Below, piece after piece: positions 12,481 to 26,319 of a stretch of DNA of 64,000 nt. The notes under the pieces are model-generated. The model was not told where the DNA came from and searched no databases. It was given only the letters and a program-made list of their open reading frames with translations. How positions within the stretch are numbered: position 1 is the stretch's first letter; every line of letters begins with the position of its first letter. The position numbers were made by a program, and so were the translations under genes. Source of the DNA: Synchiropus splendidus (lineage: Eukaryota > Chordata > Actinopteri > Syngnathiformes > Callionymidae); assembly GCF_027744825.2 (NCBI RefSeq), contig NC_071342.1, forward strand, positions 19,688,001-19,752,000, in the 5' to 3' direction.

Positions 12481-13699
12481 TTGTGACCTCTTTCCCTCCG
12501 TGTTCTTTAAGTGAAACCAGCTGATCTGGAGAGGGGTAGAGCAGCCGGAGAAGGAGGGGTCACTGTGTCATGACTGAGCTTCACAAGCTCATCTCTGTAC
12601 TGTACCGAATGGAACCTTCCAGTCAAAACACTTTCAGGAAATAAAACAAGAAACATCTTATCAGTAGGTTTTCATTTTGTCTCTCAGCGTGGGTATATGT
12701 AAGTGCTGCTGAAGATGACCCGCCTGACCCCTATTAGGACTGTTATTTTCCTCCGCACAACTTAGCCTGCTCAAGTTTCACAACGATTATGGTGTTTTAC
12801 GAGGCCGTTTACGGCAATCGCTGCTCGAATTGACATGTTTTATTGCTGAGTAATAGATTAATTCGCTCGACTTGCAATTTAAAATAGATTGCTGGAAAAG
12901 AAACGATGAGAGGGGGAAGTCACCCCAGTGAAATTTAGACCTCGCAGTTTTTTGGGGGTTTCTGAGACAGGGGGTGACAGAGGATTCCACAGTTATTGCA
13001 AAAACACTTCTGAAGCCCCGATGAGAGATTCTGGAATGGTCTCTGGAAATAACCACCACCAACATTTCTAAATGAAATTGGAACATTTGAGACCACATAT
13101 GGGATCTGTCACTTCACCGCTGAGGCGGCGCCAACTAGTGGGTGTCCTAAAGTTTTTTTTTGGTTTTTTGGGGGGGACAGCAAGCCCAATCTTTAATCTT
13201 TATATTTTGTTAGATTCTTCTGAAACCTGTGCTCTCCACAAACACTCATACGTTTATTGCAAGAACAGTTCACTCACTCACTCAAGTGTCTCCAAAACCA
13301 CCGAAAAACAAGTTTCATAGTCACGTACACCTAAGAAGTCGAGACTAATGCAAATGTTATCATTCCTTTAGAACTCAGAAGATAAAAATTATCACTTTAA
13401 AGAAGGCCATTAAGATACGGATTTGATTTTAAGTTACTGTGATTTCTATGACTAGGGTGGCTGCTTATAATTTCTTATCAAAGGTGCATCATTGTGCTGT
13501 GAACTCCATTTATTCACAGATAACATGCAAGCTCACACTGACTTTTATATCGATTCAGAGGCAATTTTGGCATGAACTCAAAGGGTTAGACTGAATTAGT
13601 GCAGCGATGTTCTGTCTTTAAAAATATATGTCTGCATCACAACAAAGAAAACTCCTTTGATTCATACTATTCTGATGTTGAAGCACTCTGGGTATACAG
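12481..13699. other. intergenic DNA, no gene
   Basis: No recognisable gene or transposon. Open frames are short and overlap on both strands. Confidence 0.45.
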
Positions 13700-14240
13700 C
13701 ACGCACGCAGACCCACTGCGGACATGAAAGGCCGAGCTCAGCAATAGTAAAAGCCTCTTCTGGAATGTTGAAGTGCTGATCCGGCTCAGTTCTATGGCTG
13801 CAGACTCAAGTGTTGTCCAGGCTCTAGAGAATAGTCCCGCATGGTCTGAGGGGCTACATTTTCCTAACCTCCAAGGCCACCGCCGCCCAGGCGCCTCAAG
13901 AGAGCCTCTTTCGTGTCAAAGGGGGAAAGCCATTCAACGGGAGAACGGCCCCTGGCTTTTGATCAGTTCACAAGTTACAGTTTTTCCGAGGCTCTTTTTT
14001 CATGCAAATAGGAAATCTTCAAACGGAAACGCATCTCTTTCGGATGTTCCTTAGTGCCGACGCTTCGAACATGGGAACGTTTCACAGCCAAGGACTCTGG
14101 GTCTGGGTAGTGAAAGGCACAATCTGGCCACAGGTGTACGCAGTCCCCTTCAAGAGCTCCGTCCTGACCCGATTCCACCCGGGCCGTAGCTTTGTATGCT
14201 CACAGACGACCACATTGACTCCCAATTAGAGGATTAAGAT
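13700..14240. promoter_or_regulatory. candidate conserved non-coding block with octamer
   Basis: GC-balanced sequence containing an octamer ATGCAAAT at 14002-14009 and few simple repeats. Open frames of 67-93 codons overlap on both strands, as expected by chance here. The regulatory call is inferred. Confidence 0.25.
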
Positions 14241-15939
14241 GGAGATTATCAGAAGCCATTTTCAAAACACCTAACATGGAGTGGTTTTCCCACAACAGCC
14301 GTATCAGTGCTCTGGCTCTGGCACACGATAACTTGATTGTTGTACATGGAACAGCTGCCTCTTCACTGCAAGTTCATGCAGTTCAGAACTTTTGTTTGAG
14401 TGAACTGTACATTCTCATTCACTCTGCTGCTCACATCGCCATAATCCCAAATAAAAAAGTTTATTCTGAGGTGTCAGCATGACAGGCTTTATTTGGGATG
14501 CTTTTCTGACCTCGCCACCCGTTGTGCAGGTACTAATGGAGTCACTGTTGAAACAAGTATGAATCCTGCGACAATCTGAAGCAGTGAAATCGACATTTTG
14601 ACCATCTATAATGAAATAGTATGATTGATGTTTTGAGGTGCAGATCTAAGACCTTGTCACTCTCTTTGAGTAATTGACATTATAAAGAGCATCTATCAAC
14701 CTTTACGGTACAAGTTAGCTGGTTCATGGTGCAATAATTTTTTTAAAAGTCTTATTTTTGCTGCATAGTTTTTCGGGGACAAACATCTATCTAAAGTCCT
14801 GTATTTCTTAAAACAATTTTATCCAATTTTAGGGCTAATAATAGTTATATTCTATCATTTATGTTCTTATTTACAGCGTTGAAAGTTGTCTCTTGACAAG
14901 GCATTAGATTTGATACACATCTGATATTGGGTTGGATGCTCAAGAAGGCAACGCTTCCATTCGAACAATGGATTAATAACATTTTTTTTTGTTGCTTGCA
15001 AATCTGTCTGATTCAGTTGTGATGGTTGGTCATGGCCTTTACAACCATGTGACACTATTATCTAAAACATTTCATGACATACTGTAGTCCTCATTGATGA
15101 CAGTTCTTCATTCAAGTTTCTGTTTCTGTTAAACCATATCACACTGTCAAGTTTACAGCATTACATCTTTATAGCTATATAAAATGCAGAGGTGGGGAAT
15201 ATATATAGTAAATAGTTTTTGCGTCTTCTTCTATTCAACTATATGTCGCCACAGTAAATAATCAATAATAATCCTGCAGTGTGTGGCAGAGATGCCGTAA
15301 AGCGGCTACTAGACTTATTAAACACAACAACAACTTACCACTGGTTCCATGCTTTTATTTTAAAAACGCCTTGTTCTACTTCCTCCAAAAGTTATTTCCC
15401 CCATTCTTAACTGATGAACTGGCCGTCGCCTGGGCTCTGGTTTCTGTCCTTGTTGCGCATGTTGTGTTTTTATTTAATTTATTTATGTATTTTGACCTAA
15501 AAATACAGCTTAGCGAACACAGCCAATACTTTTCGTTACTTTTGTAATGCACCATTCAGCCAGTGTACAAAAGCTCGGTGGCGCTTTCTCACTCTCCCCA
15601 AAGTATGTTTTTGTTGGTTTATTTTACTTCTGCAGGCAACATTTGACCGTACCTCTCGTGAAATGTCTGCTTTCAGCCATCTGTTATTTATGGACGTCAC
15701 ATTTTAATACCACACTACACCGAATGAAGTCGCAGCTTCTTAAAATGTCTTGATCTGGAACAAAGACCCCGACGAGCCGAAATATGAGGGTGGGGGCGAA
15801 CCAAACTCTCGTCAAGGTCATGTTCCAATGGAAAGCAGCAACAAAGCGGCGGCTAATCCCCCCCCCTCGCTCCCCCTCCACCCTCTTCTGACCCCGTCCC
15901 GTGGCTTCTAGGACTCGGCGGTGAGAGAACGAGGGGCCC
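14241..15939. other. intergenic DNA, no gene
   Basis: Mixed AT-rich sequence. The open frames at 15281-15753 have no domain, splice context or homology that I recognise. Nothing else is supported. Confidence 0.45.
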
Positions 15940-17470
15940 GACTGGTAGGAAGTGCTTTTGCTGGTGGATTATCTGCCAATTAGCAGCAATTCTGCCGGAC
16001 AGCATTAATGTAATGTTCAATATTTTCTAATGCCATTTAATTTCTGCTGCTCTCTTCTCCCCTTCTTCTCTGTGACCTAATCAAGATAGCTAACACCCTC
16101 TTTTGGCTTTTCTCATTTAAAATAAAAGAGTTGGGGTTTAATTTGGCATTACGGAGCGGAGAACACGCCTTGCCAGCAAAGCATTTGTTAACAAGAGGGG
16201 GGAGAGAGGGAGGCAGAGGGGAGAAAATCATTTTATGGCAGATACTGTGAAGGACTTGTTTGAACGGGCCGCAAGCTTTAGTGTCCTGCTACATTAGCGG
16301 GGAAGTCATCTTTGTGCTGGAGGAACGTGTTGCCTTGCTATTGTGCCCCCTATGGTGGAAGGGTTTGCTGGGTTTGGATTAGAAGACTCCATTACATTAC
16401 CCTAATAACTGGATAAAGCCGCCTCATCCAGTGCAACTGATCCTCGAGTATTAGCGCTCATGGCTGGTTACAGCAGAAGATCTGCAGACAGTCGATTTTT
16501 GTCGTTCTCTAAAGCAGCCACCATATTGAGAAAACAAGACCCGAGCGTGCAACTTTCATCTCGCTGCAAATGTGTTATTTACAAAAGAATTCTCACAGTC
16601 ACTTCCCAGTGATTTAGAGCCGCGCGGCAATAAACAAACTCAACAAACCTCCCTGCAACGGAGAAGTGGTAATCTTCAGTCTGCAACGGGGGAATTTCCG
16701 CAGAGGTGAATTTTATCGCCATGAAAAATGTTTTAAACGTACAGATAATTGACTCTGTACTATCCCTAAAAGTAGCGAATCATTATAGGGCTCGGCGCTG
16801 CTGTGGCAGACTGTAATTAGATGTGCGGTGCAGGTTGCAGGGCATGTCAGAGGCTGCGCTACCAGACGTATCGTTTTGTGTGATCTGTTTTTCAAATAGC
16901 CTCATTGACTTTATGTAAGCAGCGCGAGCTGCATCCAGGCAGCCCACACAGGCGCAGCAGAAGAAAGACGCAGAACAGATTAAAAAGGATGAAGGGAAAC
17001 AGGAAAGATTTTACTTTAATTCAACATTTAAATGCAAAATTTTTCGCAATTTTAGATCAAAGTGAATTGATGGACCTTCATTACAACGTTTGAGCGTAGG
17101 GAAAAAAAAAACGCGTCGGCATGAGAACGTGTCCGAGGCGCGAACAGATTCCATATAAAGCCCAGCTTTCTTTGATGTTAACTGTCCAGACCAATTAGGC
17201 CCGGGGACATGGGAGTCCTGCCGCTTTCATGGATTCAGGTCTGACGCCGTGTGTCCCGCCACTGCCTGAAATTAACTCTAAATGAAATCACATTTAAATT
17301 ACCAAACTATTTTATTAGCAGCAGAATTGGCAGCGCTGAGGAATTAGCCACTGCGGGCAGGATTGTGACGAATCCAAACATGCGTTAGCTTGAATTTTAA
17401 ACATAGCTGTTACGTACCGATGGAGCAATTGAAAGCATAAGCGAATGACTTAAATCTTCAGCTGGGTCCG
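15940..17470. promoter_or_regulatory. candidate conserved non-coding blocks
   Basis: A long run of balanced sequence with CTGCCAATTAGCAGCAATTC, GGACAGCATTAATGTAATG, AGACCAATTAGGCCC and AGCAGCAGAATTGGCAGC words. Several TAAT/ATTA cores lie in GC-rich settings, a pattern common in deeply conserved vertebrate enhancers. No coding frame of note. Inference, not aligned. Confidence 0.3.
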
Positions 17471-19330
17471 GCGGCGTGTGGGCGGAGCTCAGGTGAGGCC
17501 AGAGGCCGGCGGTCATTAGCGATCCAGCTTCCCTTCACCGCGTTAATATGGGGTCAGACTCTGGACTCAGATCCACAACCGCAGCTGCCACTAACACTGT
17601 CTGCACGGTTGCTGTTTTCACTGGTGGAGTGAAAACAATCCCTCCGCTGTTCCCCCGGCCTGCCGGGCCGACCTTGCCCTTGGGCCATGCCACCCCAGCT
17701 GTTGCCACTCTGCAGCCAAGGGAACTGCCCCGCCGCCGCACTCTGCTCCCGTCTCCCTGGGACTTCTCTCTTTGCTGTGGGCCCTTCCTGCAGGTGTGGC
17801 AGGGTCCTGCTCTTCCAGGCCCAGGACTCGCCTCCTCCCCGGTCCTGTGGGTTTGAATCAGGGCCTCCAAATGCCTTTTAGATCCCTAATCCTAAACACT
17901 TAAGCCCTTCCTGATGGGTTCAGCTCCAGGTCCCGGCGATTTAACCAATCCAAATAGTGGGAGCACAGAGGGGTCGAGTTCGACTGGGATGCCTTTTGGC
18001 CTTTTTTCCCGCCCTTTTTTAAATCCGTGTGTTGAACTCTAACATTAAATAAAAATCCTTTTAAGGTTGGCAACTATAATGTTTTTGTAGCTGCCATGTC
18101 GAGGAATGTTTTCAGGTCAGGTGTGGGGCTTCCAGTCAAGCTCGCGCAAAAATGTCTTTAAAGCATGCAAGGAATGTTAAAAACCTTCTATTACGACTCC
18201 ATTTATGTGCTAAATTCAATATTTGATAACCAATTGAGACTATATTATTATGATTATCATGCTTTACACCGCTCACTCAGTTGTTTTTTTGCATTGGTGC
18301 TAATAGCATAAACATAGTCCTTGCGCAAGCGTGATTCTTTTTCTTTGCTGCTTGAATTGCAATGAAACAAATGAATGAAAATTCTTCTAGCAGATTGATT
18401 GTGCATAACAATTTGCAAACCCACCAGTGAATATTTTACCATTAGCTGAGATAGAACTGGCTCTGTTTTGAAGCCTTAAACGCGTCAAAGATCGATGTGA
18501 CCCACGCAGAGGTCACGGCTCGCCGTCACCGGAGTACAGTGCTTTGTGTATTCCTCGAGTCGACGTGTTGGTTTGGTCCCATCTTGCGATCGCTGTGAAA
18601 GTAAACACGGCTGTCGGGACCTCCACCTGTTTCAGGGGCGCTTGAGAAATGGACTTTTCCTGAAAAGTCTTTGACCTTTGACCCCAGCGTGCAAGGAAAG
18701 TGGCTGCCAGCAGGCAAATGCCCTCCTGTGTGGCCGACTGCCATTTAACCTCATAATTGTTACAAGGCAGCTCCTCGCCGTCCTGAAAACTTGCTTTCCG
18801 GAAATCGCTCTTAAACAATCAAATAAAGGCACATGCGGGGGAACCGACCTGCCCCGGGGCGTCCCCGAAACCGACCCGGTGAGGGAGCGATCGCGCCTTC
18901 TGGACCCGACACCTTTTGGAGATCTGTGTGTTTAATTGTCAAAGCAGAGAAAAGTGGAGAGCTAAGAGGCGAGGACTTTCTTTGAGCAGTTAAGATCGCT
19001 CTTCATTTTTGTTGAGAGTGGAATCCCGGCCGTCCCCGGCCTGAGCTGGAGATACAGTATCCACTTTACCTTTATCATGCAGCACTCCAGCACATCAGGC
19101 TCTCTCTGTGCTTGGCTGCACTTGGTTATTTTTTCCATCCCTGCACATTGGCTGGCCGCTCACCTCCACACCAGGGTTTAGTGTGTTTCCTCGCTGCCTG
19201 CCTGATAGCAGGGCGCTGGTGATTGCTTCCCGGGATCAGAGCAGCATGCAGCACGAGCGGGCGGCTCAGCGTACCACACATGCAGCAGGATCAAAGGTCA
19301 TTGTTGGAAGCCTGGGATTATGAGGGAGGT

Positions 19331-19335
<5 letters not shown>
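17471..19335. other. GC-richer intergenic DNA, no gene
   Basis: This is one of the more GC-rich parts of the desert. Long open frames on both strands at 17535-17881 and 18513-18935 read through each other and show no known domain, so they are not called genes. Short CpG-containing stretches occur near 18840-18900. Confidence 0.4.

Positions 19336-19371
<36 letters not shown>
19336..19371. repeat. (TA)n microsatellite
   Basis: About 17 TA units without interruption. Confidence 0.95.
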
Positions 19372-19373
<2 letters not shown>

Positions 19374-22300
19374 GGATCCTTTGTTTTCGATCACCCTATA
19401 TGACCTCCTCTCTCACGCCGCCTCTCAAGCTGACACTCAGGTGGGAGTCTTCAAGTGGAGGGTAATGCACGGGGGACGACTGGACTTTGAGCTGTGAGAC
19501 TCCAAGGCCGGCGTGTGGGAAACGTGTCCTGGGTGTGACGGAAATAATGGCACAATCGCAGAGAGCTCTTGAGTGACGCGTCGACTGAGGTCACTTCTAT
19601 TTATCACAGACATTAATGGCTTCCCTCACTTGGCCTCATTGGAATTCAACAAGCCACCAGCATTGTTTGGTGCTAATGTTAAAATTTGTCAACAAATAAA
19701 GGGAGTACACAGCCGGAGTGTGTCATCGACTCAGTCTGCTAATTTCAAGGTTGTTGTAATAAACGTCATGCTGGTTTTCAACTATTGTCAGGACCCCCGA
19801 CATCAAACACAAAAAGTCTCTTGTAATTATGAACTCCAAAATAAATTAAGCTGTGCGTCACACCATGTCTCTGGGGCATATTTGGTTTTATTTTTTTCTA
19901 AAATGGGCCTCAGAATGATTCACAAAGAATTAGCTCGACTGTGATGTGTTCAGGATTAATTATTAATATTCTCCTTAAACAACAAATGAGAGCTGTTTCA
20001 TAAGAAGTGTATTTATGTTAACAAGCTATTAGCAGTAACAAAAGCCAAAATGAGTCATTCATGAGCGATTCCACACTCGGGAGATCAGAGGTTGATTATT
20101 GTGTTCATTGAGAAACTTCATATATTAGCAAGAAACTCTTAGATCTAGATTTGATCACTTAGTTATTATTATTGCTGAAATGATATTGTTGTATTTAAAA
20201 GGTAGCAACACAAGTTTTCACTAGAATGTGCATGTGAATGTGGCCAAAAGAAAACAATCAATTCAATAATAAAAAAAATATATATATTGGAAAAATAAAA
20301 TTAATAAAAGAAAATAAAAGAATAAACATTAACGTGTACTATAGAAACAAGTATATTACATTTACAAATAAAAACAAATTTGGGTAAATTAATGTATTTA
20401 GACAGTGTGACCTAAATAAAGTATAGTAATATTTAAAAGTGTTGAAACAGAAAATGATGAATATGATTTATATTAAAAAAAAAAAAAAAACAATTAATAA
20501 GATACACAGGTTCATATGCACCTGGAAATTCTTCAGGAAAAAAAAAAGTTTTGTCGCTCCTTTGAGATATTATGTATGCCATAAATCTTAAAAACAATGT
20601 CGGTAGGCAATGTACAGATTTGCTTTTCTCATATATACATGCAGTTGTTGAACTTATAAGTCAAATTTTAAGTACTATTCTGACAATAGTAACAGTTTGA
20701 AACGTGTCCTGTTGGAGACTTCTGCTCTGATTTACTTCCTGCTTCACACCTGAGCAAAGAATGTTAATACTGAAGAAAACAAACACATTTACATGATGAT
20801 GCTCGGATGAATGCTTGAAGTCATTTGTAGATGAGTATGATGAAAACATCCACATCAAACCAGTGAATGACCGACATTATGATGAAATCATAAAGAAACG
20901 TTCACTAAAGACCATCAATTCTACTCATGGTGAAAAGTCATTCTGTTATCAAGAGGTGAAATGACTGTGTTAGCATGACAAAAGTTTTAAAACTGAGTTG
21001 AGATTAAGCATAAAATTTTAAGGTGGGTCATAAACGTGCCACTCTGATTTACAATTCACTTTCCTGAGTCTTCGACTTGAAAAAGAAAGCACATATGTCA
21101 AATCAGTTTCCTCAGCGAGCGTCCCGCCTCCCTCACCGTCTATTATACTCACATGACACTACAGGTGCCACTCACAGTTTGTGCTTCCAGACAATAAAAA
21201 CAAGATCAAAAACAGAAGATGATGTCAGAGATGTGTCAGAAAAATACTGCCAGGGGGAGGCATGAATGGAATAAAAGTACTGAATTAAAATAATGGCCAA
21301 GTCAGCTTGAAATTTGGAAATACTCTAGGAGCTAAAACACATTTTAATATATGTGTCGTTTTTAAATTTGCACTGAAAATGCATTTTATATTGGCAAAAA
21401 TGAAAAAGAGCACAAAGTCCATCCATTTAAAATCTTTCTGAAATGAAAATATATTTTGTGATGTATGAAAATTGAAGGGATTGCATTGATTTCAAGTAAA
21501 GAATGGACCCTTTTATAACTGGAATCCCAACAAACACGAAAGAAAATGCAATAAATGGGTTGAAATAATGAAGTTAATTTAAAGCCTAAGATCGGTGTGT
21601 GAGGAATAGATGCTGAGTTCACATCATAATTCAGGCTATTGCACTGACCCGGCCCGGCAGCAGAGTTCTGGTCCGGCTGTTTGCTCTCGACACCAGCATG
21701 CTGATTGGGTGATTTTCTGATATGACATTCCAATGCTTTGGTTTTTTTTGAGCCTTGAAAGCATTCATTACCTGCTGAGAAATGAGACAAAAGGTCAGCA
21801 GCGGCAGGGTGGAGCCCCGAGCGCAGGAGGAGGTGGGGTGTACAACCCAAGTGGGGATTAAGTTATCTCTTATATCTCTTACTTACCATCAATCCACACG
21901 TCTCCATCAGAAATGTCTTGTTTAAACTGCGAAGCAAATGTTTGACTTGATTTAAAATTCATTGTTCAGTATTACATGGGCGGCTGAGGTGCGCCCCGAG
22001 ACTGCAGGGGTACAGTGTGTTTGATTCCCACACAGAAATTGCAGACTCCAGTTGTTGTCCTCCGCTCCATCCTGCCATTTACAAATGGCATCAAAATATT
22101 TGACATCCCATAATGGAATGGCACCCCGAGTTGCTGCAGTAGCTGCTGTTGACTCAGGAGCCCCAAGAAAAATAAATCTATTGATGTAAATGAACTCTGA
22201 GTGAACCGGCGAGATCCTCTCTGGCTCCTTAATTTGAATTAGATCTCAATAAAACTGGGGAATGTGAAACAATTATGAGCTCAGGTTGAAAGCTGTGAGA

Positions 22301-23439
22301 ATCTGAGAGGTCATTTGCAGACAATCACACAGAATATTAGAGGAATTACAAGAGCTTTGCATCCAAAACATCAGTGAGCGCACACACACACAGAGGCGCC
22401 TCAATTTGTCGGCAGAAATTGAAAGAGCTCAAGAAAATAATGTTGCTGTTCATGTTCTTCAAAGACCCACACACACACACGCACATGCACACACGCAGTC
22501 TTTACAATTTCTTTAATTTACTGGGCACATTTCCTGCTACTATACATCAATATTAATGGGGGTTCAGAGGGGTCAAGTTCCTAAAAGAATACACCAGTTG
22601 CTAATGTGTCTGCTTTAGCACAAACTTTAGAATTAACAGTGAATCTAGATATTTTTCAAATTATTTTGTCTATAGTTAAAAATAAAACAATTATATTGTT
22701 CATTATAATAATGATTGAGCACCAAACAAAAAAGTCAACAATAAAAAAAAAAAATAATGATAGTAATAGTAATAAGGTTTTGTTCAGGAAAAAAAGGTAT
22801 TGAGCAGCATGAACATAAAAATGAAACATGTTTTGTAATTAAATATACAGCTTTAGGAGATAAATAGAACTCACTTTTGGTTGTTATTTTAATACAGAGA
22901 AAACTATTTAAAGCAATAAACAAAATAGTGATTACAGCGTTTATTCGCGAGTTTTATTTGGGACATAATCAAAGTGTGTGTTTTTACAAAGCCTCTTTAT
23001 CTCTGGACGCGCAGTGAAAGAGAAAAACTCCTTTTTCACCCCCATCTACTCAATTTAAACGATTTAAAACGTGCAATTGAGTTTAAACTCCTGTAACGAG
23101 GATGGAAATCAAGTGCAGGAATGAGCTCCTCTCTCTGGCCCTCGGTGGGGGTCTCCTGAAAACTCAGACACTGAATTAGCTGGAGAAATATTTGAATTGG
23201 AATGAAACAAATGAGAAGCAGATAGTGATCTGCGGTAAACTTGGCAGACAATTTCCTCTCCTCACCCGCTCCCAGCGCCTCAGACTGGGGGAGAACGGAG
23301 CACCCACCGGCAGCCCCGCTGAGGCCCGCTGGGAGAAGCTCGGCGGGTCTCACACGCCATCTAGTGGCCGCTGCCGGTCTGGGCGAGGAGGATGAGATGG
23401 AGGGATGGATGGAGCGTTTGATGTCTTCTTGAAGGATCA
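19372..23439. other. intergenic DNA, AT-rich, no gene
   Basis: It includes AT-rich filler (20240-20500), CA-rich words near 22380-22390 and 22470-22500, and a GC-richer patch at 23240-23400. The 154-codon minus-strand frame at 21386-21850 and the 134-codon frame at 23036-23440 show no recognisable domain or splice structure. Nothing is called as a gene. Confidence 0.4.
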
Positions 23440-23610
23440 TTTGAAGAAATTATTAAAAGGAAACTGTTGCAAGTTTTCATTTCAGGCAAAATACTGTGTT
23501 GCGTAGATGAAAGCATGGAACTAGAACAATACAGAAGAAGACAATTGTTGGGGAAAAATATGTGCGAACTGAGAAATAAAAAATTAAATAAAAAAGAAAT
23601 AAACACTGAC

Positions 23611-23645
<35 letters not shown>

Positions 23646-24180
23646 GGGGAAATCATCGTTGGAAATACAACAATAAGAACTTGAATTAAAGTTTAAAAAT
23701 ATATATATCTAATCCTAAAAAGATACAAATACAAAACTATTGTCATGAGAGCAACAACAACAAAAAAAAAAAAGAACAACAACTTGCTACTTATGTGACA
23801 ACATTTGAAAAAGGAGGGAAAAAGAAGAGTTGAAAGCTGTTGGGAATGAAAGTCAATCCTTCTCAATAAGAAGACAATAGAAGGCAGACAGTTTAAAATG
23901 CCATAGAAAAGTCACGATTATAAAATGGAAAAGACAATGGACAAAATGAATCCACCAAAACTAAAGCTTCACAAGTTAACAAATGTCTCTTTAAAAAAGT
24001 ACAACAAAAACACTCAGAGGAAAAAAATGAAAAAAGAAAGATGGAAAAATACAGGGAAACCTTCATCTCAGACCACAGAAAACAAAAAGAAACAGAACGT
24101 TAAAAAAAAAAAAAAACATTTTTAAAAAGTAGGCATGGAGTATCAACAACAGAAAAAAGGTTGGCGTTTGAAAAAAAAGT
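23440..24180 (+). repeat. A-rich, strand-asymmetric tract with (AAT)n
   Basis: The plus strand is strongly A-rich for about 700 bp, with a pure (AAT)n run at 23611-23645 and poly-A runs near 23762 and 24100. Lysine- and asparagine-rich open frames follow from this bias and are not genes. Confidence 0.6.
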
Positions 24181-25745
24181 GTAATTTTGACACAAGAATT
24201 TATTTTTCTGTATCTGAAAATAAAGCAATGTGCAATGAACAGACATCACATAGCAAATTATCCCTTTTTCGTCCCAGAACACCTGTGTAGATGCTCCAAA
24301 TTGATCAGTCAACACAAACAGTAGGAAATACTTTCAGCATTTCATAGTAAAAAGATGACAAAATAAGACGGCCATGACATCATGCAATAGCTGTAATATA
24401 TTAATGTATTCTCAAACGCTTCACTTTAAGCAGTAATGTGTTGGACTCTGCAGAGACTGGGAGCTAATGAGTGTAAAATGAAAATAAAATAGATAATTTA
24501 ATCTCTCTCTGCTCCCCTGCAACAGTCGTGGAGGTGTAAATTGAATGTGATTAAGCAGAGCCAGGGTGCGGGGGGTTCTCAAGGTGTCGAGACCCAGACC
24601 CGGATCACGTTACACAGATATGAAGCTGTAAGAATGTGTGAAAGCGGTGCCCTCTGCATCCCCTCCTCTCACAAAACTATTATCCAATTGAAAGCTGATC
24701 TCCCATCGTGAGCCTCTCTCCAGAATAAATGCGCCAAAATTGAGCTCAGGTCTCTGAAGTGCGGCGCTTCACAGATGGGACCGTTTTATTCACTTCTGGT
24801 GGCAATTTACAAACATGCAAAAGTGAGAGCTCTCCAGTCCAACCTGCGAGCCAGACGTGGAGTTCCACCTGTCTCCTGAGCGGCTCCACCGGCTCACAGA
24901 GGGAGAAGAATGGAGCCGTCAAACAATGTGTGTTAACAATAGCAGCGAACCTGTCATACGGAGAGGGAAGACTCTGCTAATGTATTGTGACTTCTGCTGT
25001 CAGCAGTTCAGCTATATGTCCTCTCACTCAGCAAACCTCCTCACATCAGTGCAGACTTTCCTCTGCAGCTATGAAACCAGGAGCCTGAGAAGATCTCCAC
25101 GCTAGTACACCGTTACATGTTTACATCAAGGACCACAGACATTTAGTCAAGTGGTGTCATACAGCTTAAGTAGCTCACGTGTGTTTGAATCACAGATATT
25201 CATTCAAATGAACTAATTATCGTTTACCGTGGCGGTTTTCTTCTTCGACACCTTTGGTGCGCAACCCAATCAACACCTCCATGTAGGATCGCGAAGGTGC
25301 TCTTTCACGAGTGAACCACTTCGCAGGTTTGCATGGAGGAAGTGATCCAGCACTTTTGCAAAAATATTGTTTGTCAATCGTGGTGTTCCTCAGGGATCTA
25401 TTCCTGCCTGTATTTGATTGACTTTTTTTCTTTAAATGCCCAAAAAGCGGAAGCATGAGTTGCAGGTGAGCGGGCTTCACTCCTCACCTTGCAAAACAAA
25501 TTGATCTTCGCATTGTCAACAACACAAGGTGAACCAGAAGCCAAGACATAAGTCCAACAATGGCCAATCAAGGCGACACAACACAGCAACAACTAATAGC
25601 AGTAGAGGTAAAAAACAAGTTGTAGGTGGTGGTGTTCATGTGGTAAATATAGTAGCGTTGCAGTAGAAGTAGCTGATGATAGAAGTATTTCAAAAAGGTC
25701 ATAGAACTAATGATAAAGAACAGGCGAAGAAGCAAGCTCACAATA
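24181..25745. other. intergenic DNA, no gene
   Basis: No recognisable gene, RNA or transposon. Balanced patches around 24450-24780 could be conserved, but no specific mark supports it. Confidence 0.4.
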
Positions 25746-25753
25746 TAGTAATA

Positions 25754-25967
25754 CAGTGTTTCTCAAACAGTGGGGTGATGTCGGGGGGGGCACATGTGAC
25801 CTCGGGGAAAATACTTATTTGCCGTACTACATTGTTACGCAGAGGTGTATTTATAATCATTTCATGGGCAAATGATACTATAGAGGCGGCGGAGAGTTGG
25901 AGGGTGGGCATGAAATGTTTACTTCTTCCTGTGGGGGGCAGAAACAGAAAATGATTGAAAAGCACTA
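25754..25967. mobile_element. non-autonomous hAT element (MITE)
   Basis: The left terminus is CAGTGTTTCTCAAAC and the right terminus GATTGAAAAGCACTA, imperfect inverted repeats of Charlie/hAT type. The flanks TAGTAATA (25746-25753) and TAGTAATG (25968-25975) match at 7 of 8 bases, as expected of an 8-bp hAT target duplication. The 214-bp interior is non-coding, with a GTGGGGTGATGTCGGGG stretch. Confidence 0.75.
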
Positions 25968-26260
25968 TAGTAATGGCACACAAGGTCAACTTTCACTTTC
26001 CACTGCCGCTTTCCTGCTCCCTTCTAGAATGACATATAGAGTTTTGGTGTCTGCTTTGCTTCCAGAGTCAAGAGATCAAAGTCAACTGGACTGGCAGCCA
26101 TGTTTTACAGGCAAAGAGTCTCTCTTCAGGTTATCACCTGGATGTACAATGTAGTCCCAGGGTCGACAGCTGAGGCGCTTCTGTCGCGTGCATAACTATC
26201 AGTTCCCCTCTCGCACCGATGTTGCTGAGCTAGCACTTCATCAGTCTCACCTCATTCAGT

Positions 26261-26293
26261 GGTTTCATACCTCACTTGTGGAGGTATGAAACC
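26261..26293. repeat. perfect 13-bp inverted repeat, 7-nt loop
   Basis: GGTTTCATACCTC at 26261-26273 is exactly inverted at 26281-26293, with ACTTGTG between. It is too short for a microRNA precursor. Role unknown. Confidence 0.85.
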
Positions 26294-26319
26294 AATTTAC
26301 CAAAGTAGCTGAGGTGCAA

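Noticed and set aside
17535..17881. Long overlapping frames on both strands
   Set aside because: GC-rich, stop-poor DNA gives frames on both strands; neither resembles a protein I know.
21386..21850. 154-codon minus-strand open frame
   Set aside because: No known domain or splice context; starts in balanced non-coding-looking DNA and ends in AT-rich DNA.
23356..23378. CCATCTAGTGGCCGCTG as a second CTCF site
   Set aside because: Resembles the motif but the spacing of the AG and GG core does not fit the consensus well.
23925..24125. Lysine-rich 66-codon frame
   Set aside because: Direct product of the A-rich low-complexity tract.
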